From: Sphingobacteriales bacterium
Lineage (GTDB): Bacteria; Bacteroidota; Bacteroidia; Chitinophagales; Chitinophagaceae
Reading direction: 5' to 3'
Assembly (NCBI GenBank): GCA_024640385.1
Contig: JAHEFC010000302.1
Location: forward strand, 1-5,293
Length of the DNA stretch: 5,293 nt
Shown piece by piece: positions 1 to 5,293 of the stretch (positions within the stretch are counted from its first letter, which is position 1; the number at the start of each line of letters is the position of its first letter). The notes beneath the pieces are model-generated. The model worked only from the letters and a program-made list of their open reading frames with translations, did no database searches and was not told the origin of the DNA. The position numbers were made by a program, and so were the translations under genes.

Positions 1-696
1 TATATACAACCGCTTGCCCTTATCCACCATCTGGTCCACCAGGGCCTTGCTGCGCGACTGATCCGGGTAAATATCATCAATAATATTCTTCGCACAGTTG
101 ACCACGATATATTCCGGTTCAAACCTGCGTGATATGTATTCAGGGTAACCCTGCCCACCATCCTGCATGTAAAAAGGAGAGGTTCCACCCAGGTGCATTT
201 GAAGTCCTACGCCAAGTCCTGAACTGGTAATGATGTCGCCCGACCAGCCAAGCGAGGCTTCATAAAAAGCATCCATGGGGCCGATAAATGTGATCAGCTT
301 CGAGGGCAGCTGGTATTGCGGAAAATAATGTTTCACATATTTTTCCATCTGCTCCACGTCCCTGGCAATGGCGGTGATGTTGGTGATTTTTTTGTCTGCA
401 GTTTCTTTCAGCGGTCTGAAATCAGTAATGAATTTTTTCAGGATCAGTCCTGCCTGAGGATCGCCGGGCGGTACACCAAGTATATTGGCCATGAAATCAA
501 CCAGGAACTGAGGGTATTTCTGCTGCAGGTTCTGGATGGAGGCAGCCATGTTGGTGGTATCTATGGCAAACAGGTCCTGTTCAAAACGCTGGACCTGGAG
601 ATTGATCTTAATACCGGAAACGTCAGGGCTGCGGTCGGCATTTTTGCAGGATAAGGCAAAGAGAAAGAAAACGGTGATTACAAGTATAGGTCTCAT
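1..696 (-). CDS. gldB: Gliding motility lipoprotein GldB (3' end outside window)
   Basis: Reading the minus strand from the ATG at 696-694 gives 232 codons without a stop, and the frame is still open at position 1. The family is about 320 residues, so roughly the last quarter is missing. Residues 1-16 form a short hydrophobic signal ending FALS before Cys17. This is a relaxed type II (lipoprotein) signal, and the protein is presumably lipid-anchored in the cell envelope. Family-like blocks follow: QRFEQDLF (36-43), KYPQFLVDF (60-68), LPSKLITFIGP (130-140), GVGLQMHLGG (162-171), YPEYISRRFEPEYIVVNC (184-201) and a GKRLYI segment near the window edge. GldB is a core gliding-motility protein in Flavobacterium johnsoniae whose biochemical role is unsettled; non-gliding Bacteroidota also carry homologues. 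The gene is transcribed away from nadE, 60 bp apart. The start is the only in-frame ATG that places the lipobox cysteine sensibly. No Shine-Dalgarno sequence is evident. The family call rests on motif memory, not alignment. Confidence 0.85.
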   Translation of the reverse strand, partial: MRPILVITVFFLFALSCKNADRSPDVSGIKINLQVQRFEQDLFAIDTTNMAASIQNLQQKYPQFLVDFMANILGVPPGDPQAGLILKKFITDFRPLKETADKKITNITAIARDVEQMEKYVKHYFPQYQLPSKLITFIGPMDAFYEASLGWSGDIITSSGLGVGLQMHLGGTSPFYMQDGGQGYPEYISRRFEPEYIVVNCAKNIIDDIYPDQSRSKALVDQMVDKGKRLYI

Positions 697-713
697 ATTG
701 CGGATATGGATTG

Positions 714-721
714 CAAGGATA
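714..721 (-). promoter_or_regulatory. Weak candidate -7 element for gldB
   Basis: On the minus strand this reads TATCCTTG, one mismatch from the Bacteroidota -7 consensus TAnnTTTG. It lies 17 bases upstream of the gldB ATG. A TTG lies upstream on the same strand (737-739 in plus coordinates), but the spacing of 15 bases is shorter than the usual 17-23. Treat this as a suggestion only; no transcript data support it. Confidence 0.22.
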
Positions 722-744
722 ACGAATTTTAGGAAACAATTCGT
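722..744. promoter_or_regulatory. Inverted repeat between divergent gldB and nadE, possible operator
   Basis: ACGAATT at 722-728 is the exact reverse complement of AATTCGT at 738-744, separated by nine bases. The repeat sits almost centrally in the 60-bp gap, 12 bases before the nadE start and 25 bases before the gldB start. It could bind a dimeric regulator affecting both genes, or simply form a small hairpin in a transcript. The sequence does not match an operator I recognise. A 7-bp repeat with a short spacer would occur in a gap this small by chance only rarely (my rough estimate is under one in ten), so it is suggestive, not proven. Confidence 0.35.
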
Positions 745-752
745 GAACTTTG
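745..752 (+). promoter_or_regulatory. Weak candidate -7 element for nadE
   Basis: GAACTTTG matches the Bacteroidota -7 consensus TAnnTTTG at all but one of the fixed positions (G for the first T). It ends only four bases before the nadE ATG, so if it is used the transcript would be nearly or fully leaderless. No good -33 TTG lies at the normal distance: the nearest, at 711-713, is 31 bases upstream. No ribosome binding site is visible in front of nadE, which fits a leaderless start but is also common in this phylum. Confidence 0.27.
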
Positions 753-756
753 CCCG

Positions 757-2475
757 ATGAAGATCTACCTGGCGCAGCAGAATTATCATATTGGTAACTT
801 TGAAGAGAATACCAAAAAGATCATCGGTGCCATTCAGGAGGCCAAGGCAGCAGGGGCCGAGCTGGTGGTGTTTTCTGAATTAAGCATCTGCGGTTACCCC
901 CCGCGCGACTTCCTTGAGTTTTCAGACTTTATAGATAAGTGCTACCAGGCGATTGATGAGATCAAAGCGCATGCAGATACAATTGGAGTGATCGTTGGTG
1001 CGCCGCAGAGAAATCCCAAAGCAGCAGGTAAGGACCTGTTCAATGCGGCCTGGTTATTATATGAGAAAGAAGTGAAAGCGGTGGTGCATAAGACGCTGCT
1101 CCCCACTTATGATGTGTTTGATGAATACAGGTATTTCGAGCCTGGGTTTGAATGGCAGGTGGTACCGTTCAAAGGAGTCAATATAGCGCTCACGATCTGT
1201 GAAGACATCTGGAACCTGGGTGATAACCCCCTCTACCGGATCTGTCCCATGGATATGCTGATCGGTCAGCATCCTGCGCTGATGATCAATATCTCCGCTT
1301 CTCCGTTTGATTATGATCACGATGAAGACCGTAAAGAAGTGATCAGGCAGAATGTAAAGAAATATCATCTTCCCATAGTGTATTGCAATGCTGTTGGATC
1401 CCAGACGGAGATAGTGTTTGACGGGGGCAGCCTGGTGTATAAGGCCAATGGTGAACTGGTGAAGGAGATGAAATATTTTGATGAAGACTATTACCTGGCA
1501 GATCTGGTCATCGACCATCAATCATCTTCTGCTGATGTGGATCGTTCCATCCATCTTGAAGTGTTTGATAAAGATATGCGTGTGGGGAAGATGAGCGATC
1601 CCGATAAAGTGATCGAATACCTGACGCGCGAGAACAACATCGCACAGATCTACCAGGCATTGGTGATGGGTATCAAAGATTATTTCGCCAAGATGGGCTT
1701 CAAGAAAGCCATCTTAGGCAGCAGTGGCGGGATCGACAGCGCGGTGACTCTCGCTATTGCCTGCGAAGCGTTGGGAAAAGAGAATGTGATGGCAGTATTG
1801 ATGCCATCCATGTATTCCACTTCTCATTCAGTTTCTGATGCCGAGGCCCTGAGCAGGAAACTGGGCAATCCATATGAGATCATTCCTATCAAAGATGTGT
1901 ATGATGCATTTCTTACTGCCTTGAAACCTGTATTTAAGGATCTGCCTTTCAGTCTTGCTGAAGAGAATATTCAAAGCAGGACCCGCGGTAACATCCTGAT
2001 GGCTATTGCTAATAAATTCGGATACATACTGTTGAACACGTCCAATAAAAGTGAACTTGCAACGGGGTATGGAACTTTGTACGGGGATATGGCGGGAGGG
2101 TTGAGCGTATTGGGAGATGTTTACAAAATGCAGGTGTACGCACTGGCGAAATACATCAACCGCAATGAAGAGATCATCCCGGATAATATTATTGTGAAAC
2201 CACCATCGGCAGAGTTGAGGCCTGGTCAGAAAGACAGTGACAGTCTGCCGGAATATGAAGTGCTGGACAAGGTGTTGTACCAGTATATTGAAAGGAGGCA
2301 GGGACCCCGGGAGATCATCGCCATGAATATCGACGAAGCATTGGTGCGGAGGATCCTGAAGCTGGTGAATACGAATGAGTATAAGAGGAACCAGTTCTGT
2401 CCGATCATCAGGGTGAGTACCAAAGCATTTGGAGTAGGGCGGCGGGTGCCGATTGTGGGGAAATACTTAGGGTAG
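757..2475 (+). CDS. nadE: Glutamine-dependent NAD+ synthase
   Basis: This 572-residue protein is full length for the two-domain, glutamine-hydrolysing form (EC 6.3.5.1). It performs the last step of NAD+ biosynthesis in the cytoplasm: deamido-NAD+ is adenylylated with ATP, then amidated with ammonia released from glutamine. Residues 1 to about 260 are the nitrilase-like (CN hydrolase) glutaminase domain, with the catalytic triad visible as Glu41 (FSELSICGYPPRD), Lys112 (HKTLLPTYDVFDEYRYFEPG) and Cys148 (ICEDIWN). The synthetase domain runs from about 290 to the end. It carries the ATP pyrophosphatase P-loop SGGIDS (323-328), the NTSNKSELATGYGTLYGD block (427-444) and KPPSAELRPGQ (481-491). 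All key residues are present, so the enzyme should be active and able to use glutamine. The start is fixed by the canonical opening MKIYLAQQNYHIGNF. The gene appears monocistronic: gldB diverges upstream and 141 bp of repeat-rich sequence separates it from moxR. Confidence 0.98.
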   Translation: MKIYLAQQNYHIGNFEENTKKIIGAIQEAKAAGAELVVFSELSICGYPPRDFLEFSDFIDKCYQAIDEIKAHADTIGVIVGAPQRNPKAAGKDLFNAAWLLYEKEVKAVVHKTLLPTYDVFDEYRYFEPGFEWQVVPFKGVNIALTICEDIWNLGDNPLYRICPMDMLIGQHPALMINISASPFDYDHDEDRKEVIRQNVKKYHLPIVYCNAVGSQTEIVFDGGSLVYKANGELVKEMKYFDEDYYLADLVIDHQSSSADVDRSIHLEVFDKDMRVGKMSDPDKVIEYLTRENNIAQIYQALVMGIKDYFAKMGFKKAILGSSGGIDSAVTLAIACEALGKENVMAVLMPSMYSTSHSVSDAEALSRKLGNPYEIIPIKDVYDAFLTALKPVFKDLPFSLAEENIQSRTRGNILMAIANKFGYILLNTSNKSELATGYGTLYGDMAGGLSVLGDVYKMQVYALAKYINRNEEIIPDNIIVKPPSAELRPGQKDSDSLPEYEVLDKVLYQYIERRQGPREIIAMNIDEALVRRILKLVNTNEYKRNQFCPIIRVSTKAFGVGRRVPIVGKYLG

Positions 2476-2480
2476 TAGAG

Positions 2481-2511
2481 CAGGTTGCAGGTTACAGGTT
2501 GCAGGTGGCAG
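2481..2511. repeat. Heptad tandem repeat, consensus CAGGTTR
   Basis: Four consecutive 7-bp units, CAGGTTG, CAGGTTA, CAGGTTG and CAGGTGG, are followed by a partial CAG. The array begins six bases after the nadE stop codon, so it would lie in the nadE 3' untranslated region. The period is unambiguous; only the last base of the second unit and one base of the fourth differ. A 7-bp period would shift frame if translated, but there is no ORF here. The function is unknown. Similar short heptads occur between genes in some Bacteroidota and cyanobacteria, as far as I recall. Confidence 0.85.
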
Positions 2512-2520
2512 AAATGAAAG

Positions 2521-2559
2521 AATTAGTTAATTGGTAATTAGCTAATTAGCCAATTATTG
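2521..2559. repeat. Degenerate AATTAGCY octamer array forming a dyad
   Basis: The stretch divides into five units starting with AATT: AATTAGTT, AATTGGT (one base short), AATTAGCT, AATTAGCC and AATTATTG. At its centre, 2535-2548 (TAATTAGCTAATTA) is a perfect 14-bp palindrome. It is flanked by TAATTGG (2528-2534) and its complement CCAATTA (2550-2556), with a single unpaired G at 2549. The whole could fold into one long AT-rich hairpin. No run of Ts follows, so it is not a typical intrinsic terminator, although it could still protect or end the nadE transcript. Confidence 0.75.
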
Positions 2560-2562
2560 TAG

Positions 2563-2599
2563 TTTGGCAGAATCATTGCTATTCTAAATGGTAAAATTG
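2563..2599 (+). promoter_or_regulatory. Weak candidate promoter for the moxR operon
   Basis: TAAAATTG at 2592-2599 is one mismatch from the Bacteroidota -7 consensus TAnnTTTG and ends 17 bases before the moxR ATG. An exact TTTG lies at 2563-2566, but the 25-base spacing is longer than the usual 17-23, and the alternative TTG at 2576-2578 is too close. A promoter is expected somewhere in this gap because the three downstream genes have no room for one of their own. Confidence 0.3.
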
Positions 2600-2616
2600 A
2601 ATTTTAAAATCTAATC

Positions 2617-3621
2617 ATGGTACAAACAGCGGAGGATATCCGTCAATTGAACGACCGCATCCAGCAGGCATCAGTATTTGTAGACAGGATAGAGCAGGAA
2701 ATAGCCCATGTCATCGTTGGTCAGCATTATATGGTCAGCAGGTTGCTGATCGGCCTCCTGAGCAGCGGCCACGTGCTGCTGGAGGGTGTGCCCGGACTGG
2801 CCAAAACCCTTGCCATCAAATCTTTATCCCAAACCATTCACGCGCAGTTCAGCCGGATACAGTTTACGCCGGACCTGTTACCGGCGGACGTGATCGGTAC
2901 GTTGATCTATAACCAGCAGACCCACCAGTTCGTGGTCAGGAAAGGCCCCATCTTCGCCAATTTCATTCTGGCGGACGAGATCAACCGGGCGCCGGCCAAG
3001 GTGCAGAGCGCCTTACTGGAAGCCATGCAGGAAAGGCAGGTGACCATTGGTGATAGTACCTATAAACTGGATGAACCTTTCCTGGTGCTGGCTACACAGA
3101 ATCCGATTGACCAGGAGGGTACCTATCCTTTACCTGAGGCGCAGGTAGACCGTTTCATGATGAAAGTGCTGATCGATTATCCCAGCCGTAATGAAGAGCA
3201 GATGATCATCAGGCAGAACGTTAACGGCCAGCAGGCCCAGTCCAAAGTGAACCAGGTTGCTTCTGTTGAGGAGATCCTGTTAGCGAGGGACCTTGTCAGG
3301 AAGATCTATATGGACGAAAAGATCGAAAGTTATATACTGGATATTGTTTTTGCCACCCGTACGCCGGAAAAGTACAAGATGGAAAAACTCAAACCGCTGA
3401 TCTCTTACGGGGGCTCACCCAGGGCAAGCATCAACCTGGCCCTGGCTGCCAAAGCCCACGCCTTCATCAGTAAAAGGGGCTATGTGATCCCCGACGATGT
3501 GAAGAGTATTGCAAAAGATGTGATGCGTCACCGTATTGGCCTTACCTATGAAGCAGAAGCGGAGAACGTGAACAGTGAATTCATTGTTGATGAGATCCTC
3601 AGAAACGTGCAGGTACCCTGA
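2617..3621 (+). CDS. moxR: MoxR-family AAA+ ATPase
   Basis: This cytoplasmic ATPase of 334 residues is normal length for MoxR proteins, which act as chaperone-like remodellers that activate or assemble partner proteins, often vWA-domain partners encoded beside them. Residues 1-35 are a helical lead ending in IVGQ. The AAA+ core then shows Walker A GVPGLAKT (57-64), the family block RIQFTPDLLPADVIG (80-94), Walker B FILADEINRAP (116-126, Asp120 and Glu121), sensor 1 ATQNP (159-163) and the EAQVDRF segment with Arg179 as a likely arginine finger. Sensor 2 is GGSPRAS (Arg269), in the C-terminal helical lid. No key residue is missing, so ATP hydrolysis is expected. The stop overlaps the start of the DUF58 gene (TGATG), indicating one transcript and probable translational coupling. 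No Shine-Dalgarno sequence precedes the ATG. The specific substrate cannot be read from the sequence; the gene symbol is a family name. Confidence 0.96.
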   Translation: MVQTAEDIRQLNDRIQQASVFVDRIEQEIAHVIVGQHYMVSRLLIGLLSSGHVLLEGVPGLAKTLAIKSLSQTIHAQFSRIQFTPDLLPADVIGTLIYNQQTHQFVVRKGPIFANFILADEINRAPAKVQSALLEAMQERQVTIGDSTYKLDEPFLVLATQNPIDQEGTYPLPEAQVDRFMMKVLIDYPSRNEEQMIIRQNVNGQQAQSKVNQVASVEEILLARDLVRKIYMDEKIESYILDIVFATRTPEKYKMEKLKPLISYGGSPRASINLALAAKAHAFISKRGYVIPDDVKSIAKDVMRHRIGLTYEAEAENVNSEFIVDEILRNVQVP

Positions 3622-4490
3622 TGCTCACCACTGCTGAAATATTAAAAAAGGTCAGGGAGCTTGAGATCAAAAGCAAGAAGCTGACAACCCACCTGTTCAC
3701 GGGCGAATACCATAGTGCGTTCAAGGGCCGTGGCATGCTTTTCAAGGAAGTCCGTGAATACCAGCATGGTGACGATACCAGGTTCATAGACTGGAATGTA
3801 TCTGCCAGGTTCGGTCATCCGTACAGCAAGCTTTTTGAAGAAGAAAGGGAACTTACCATGATGCTGCTGGTAGATATCAGCGCCAGCTCCCTGTTCGGCA
3901 CTGTGCATGCATCCAAGAAAGACCTGATCACGGAAGTATGTGCCGTGCTTGCATTTGCAGCAGTCAATAACAATGATAAAGTAGGTGTGATCTTTTTCAG
4001 TGACAAGATCGAATTCTACATTCCTCCCAAAAAAGGCAGGGAGCATGTACTTTACATAGTGCGTGAACTGCTGACCATCGAGCCTAAAGGCCGCGGAACC
4101 GACATGAATTCCGCGGTAAGATTTTTCACCAGCACCGTCAAACAGAAAAGCATTGCCTTCATTCTCAGTGATTTTATGACGGATAAATACGACGATCCGC
4201 TTCGCGTTGCCGGTAATAAACACGATGTGATCGGTATAAAAGTGTACGACAAGATGGATATGCAGTTGCCCAAGATCGGGCTGGTGCAGGTGGAGGATGC
4301 TGAAACGGGCATGACCGAGTGGATCGATACCGATGATTCCACTGTACAATATAATTATGCCATGCAATTCAACCAGAATGAAGAAGCCTGCCGCAACAGC
4401 TTTAAAAAAGCCGGGGCCAACCTGCTCTATATCAGAACTGATGAAGACTATGTGAAAGTGTTACAAAAATTCTTTGCCCAGCGGAAATAA
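3621..4490 (+). CDS. DUF58 protein with vWA-like fold, MoxR partner
   Basis: This complete 289-residue protein belongs to the DUF58 family almost always found beside moxR. The family signature is clear: EYHSAFKGRGMLFKEVREYQ (29-48), GDDTRFIDWNVSAR (50-63), then FEEERELTMMLLVDISAS (72-89). The vWA-like part keeps metal-ion-dependent adhesion site residues: DISAS (Asp85, Ser87, Ser89), Thr160 in GRGTD, and SD at 183-184. Metal-dependent binding of a partner is therefore plausible. No signal peptide or membrane segment is visible, so it is predicted cytosolic and able to meet the MoxR ATPase directly. Its ATG shares one base with the moxR stop, and the next gene starts one base after its own stop, so all three are probably made from one message. 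Its biochemical function is not established. In Bacteroides fragilis, related clusters (Bat) were linked to aerotolerance; extending that role to this gene is inference. Confidence 0.95.
   Translation: MLTTAEILKKVRELEIKSKKLTTHLFTGEYHSAFKGRGMLFKEVREYQHGDDTRFIDWNVSARFGHPYSKLFEEERELTMMLLVDISASSLFGTVHASKKDLITEVCAVLAFAAVNNNDKVGVIFFSDKIEFYIPPKKGREHVLYIVRELLTIEPKGRGTDMNSAVRFFTSTVKQKSIAFILSDFMTDKYDDPLRVAGNKHDVIGIKVYDKMDMQLPKIGLVQVEDAETGMTEWIDTDDSTVQYNYAMQFNQNEEACRNSFKKAGANLLYIRTDEDYVKVLQKFFAQRK
4091..4116. repeat. GC-rich inverted repeat inside the DUF58 gene
   Basis: CCGCGGAA at 4091-4098 is the exact reverse complement of TTCCGCGG at 4109-4116, with ten bases between, and a further G-U pair is possible outside. 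The RNA could form a stable 8-bp stem within the codons around the GRGTD metal-site motif. One or two such repeats are expected by chance in a window of this size, so it may mean nothing. Confidence 0.3.
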
Positions 4491-4491
4491 T

Positions 4492-5293
4492 ATGGATGCC
4501 AGGAAACTCATCATATCAGTGCTCACGGGCCTGTTTTTCTGCCTGCCGCTTTTTGCGCAGCAGGCTAAAATTTCGGTTAGCCGTGACCGGATCCTGCTCG
4601 GTGAGCAGTTCGAGCTGACCCTCACACTCGATGCAGGTTCCGGCAGTAAAGTGGTATTTCCTGAACTGCCTGATTCGATCAGCCATCTGGAAGTGGTCAA
4701 AAGAAGTAAACTGGACAGTGTACGCACCGGTGAACAGATGCGTTATACCCAGGTGCTGACCATGACCGGATTTGAAACAGGGCAGTGGAGTTTGCCGGCC
4801 ATGATATTCAGGGTGAATGGAAAAACCATAAGGTCTGATTCGGCCAGGATCAATGTCATGAATGTGCCTTTGCGCGGTAATGACTATAACGACATCAAAG
4901 AGATAAAGGATGTTGAGGATACGGGAATAGACTGGAAGAGAATATTAATTGCTCTGTTGGGTGTGATTTTGGCTTCAACGCTGGCCTGGTACTGGTGGAA
5001 GCGCAGGCGGGAAAGACCTGTTGCTGCTCCAACTGTAAGCAGGGCTACGGCATATGAAGAGGCGATGGAAGAACTGAAGAAGCTCAGGAAGGAAGGAGCC
5101 GATCAGAAAGGTGAAATGAAATTGTATTATTCAAAACTGTACGACATATTCCGGCTCTATCTTTCGCGGGTAACAGGGAAACCGGCTATGCAGTTCACCA
5201 CCGATGAGCTGATGCTTGACACCAAGGAAATACTTGCGCCCGCAACATTTTCTTCTGTAGCAGAAGTATTCAGGATCTCGTATGCCGTCTTCT
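4492..5293 (+). CDS. BatD-like membrane-anchored protein of the MoxR cluster (3' end outside window)
   Basis: An open frame of 267 codons runs from the ATG one base after the DUF58 stop to the window edge without a stop. Residues 1-22 look like a signal peptide (MDARK, a hydrophobic stretch, then PLFA before QQ). Residues 23 to about 145 have the alternating pattern of a beta-sandwich (KISVSRDRILLGEQFELTLT, later SLPAMIFRVNGKTIRSDSA), as in the periplasmic N-terminal part of BatD-type proteins. One membrane helix follows at about 151-169 (ILIALLGVILASTLAWYWW), then a positive stop-transfer KRRRER. The cytosolic part begins with charged helices (YEEAMEELKKLRKEG, 191 onward) and contains LYYSKLYDIFRLYLSRVTGK and FTTDEL, resembling the DUF4381-type C-terminal domain. 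The predicted topology is therefore periplasmic front, cytosolic tail. The tail could contact the MoxR/DUF58 pair, and the front an envelope target. The exact family is uncertain: it resembles BatD and DUF4381 proteins but is not full-length here. The weak GGAAAT before the start may serve as a ribosome site. Confidence 0.85.
   Translation, partial: MDARKLIISVLTGLFFCLPLFAQQAKISVSRDRILLGEQFELTLTLDAGSGSKVVFPELPDSISHLEVVKRSKLDSVRTGEQMRYTQVLTMTGFETGQWSLPAMIFRVNGKTIRSDSARINVMNVPLRGNDYNDIKEIKDVEDTGIDWKRILIALLGVILASTLAWYWWKRRRERPVAAPTVSRATAYEEAMEELKKLRKEGADQKGEMKLYYSKLYDIFRLYLSRVTGKPAMQFTTDELMLDTKEILAPATFSSVAEVFRISYAVF

Noticed and set aside
316..760. Two overlapping plus-strand frames opposite gldB
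   Set aside because: The minus strand encodes a lipoprotein with family-like blocks throughout; the plus-strand translations resemble no protein and one runs into the nadE start.
1057..1521. Minus-strand open frame of 154 codons inside nadE
   Set aside because: It lies opposite the conserved glutaminase domain and its translation shows no family motif; this is a shadow frame.
2528..2556. Rho-independent terminator for nadE
   Set aside because: The stem is AT-rich with no loop of normal size and is not followed by a run of Ts, so only an inverted repeat is claimed.
2481..2559. CRISPR array or mobile-element end
   Set aside because: The repeat units are 7-8 bp with no spacers, there are no cas or transposase genes nearby, and no target-site duplication is seen.
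2601..2610. ATTTTAAAAT palindrome just before the moxR start
   Set aside because: A 10-bp AT-only palindrome is common in AT-rich intergenic DNA and its flanks do not extend the symmetry.
3642..4367. Long minus-strand open frame of 241 codons opposite the DUF58 gene
   Set aside because: The plus-strand frame has intact DUF58 and metal-site motifs along its whole length; the antisense translation is rich in His, Phe and Ile without any recognisable domain, as expected from codon bias shadowing.
4461..4727. Minus-strand frame of 88 codons across the DUF58 / BatD-like junction
   Set aside because: It opposes the signal peptide and beta-domain of the plus-strand gene, which continues open to the window edge.

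Overview
The window comes from a member of the Bacteroidota, most likely the Chitinophagaceae or a close relative. This family-level placement is inferred from gene content and style, not from a search. The pointers are a gliding-motility lipoprotein of the GldB type next to a glutamine-dependent NAD+ synthase, a MoxR / DUF58 / BatD-like gene run, a lack of strong Shine-Dalgarno sequences, and short degenerate tandem repeats between genes.

Layout. Positions 1-696 (minus strand) hold the N-terminal 232 codons of gldB; its 3' end lies outside the window. A 60-bp gap with a perfect 7-bp inverted repeat separates it from the divergent nadE (757-2475, plus strand), a complete two-domain NAD+ synthase. 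A 141-bp intergenic stretch (2476-2616) carries two adjacent families of short degenerate repeats: a CAGGTTR heptad array, and an AATTAGCY-like octamer array that also forms a dyad. Three tightly packed plus-strand genes follow: a MoxR-family AAA+ ATPase (2617-3621), a DUF58 protein with a von Willebrand A-like fold and intact MIDAS residues (3621-4490, sharing one base with the ATPase gene), and a membrane-anchored BatD-like protein (from 4492, cut by the window end).

How the genes relate. gldB and nadE are both housekeeping or core genes of the phylum and share only the divergent intergenic region. The three downstream genes look like the first part of a MoxR/Bat-type operon. In this family the ATPase is thought to remodel or activate metal-binding vWA partners at the cytoplasmic membrane, and the membrane proteins of the cluster face the periplasm. 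In related Bacteroidota, batA/batB-type vWA genes usually follow, so they are expected just downstream of position 5293. No RNA genes, insertion sequences, CRISPR arrays or phage genes are visible. I found no convincing new biological system. The points most worth a second look are the intergenic repeats, the divergent inverted repeat, and the uncharacterised third gene of the MoxR cluster.
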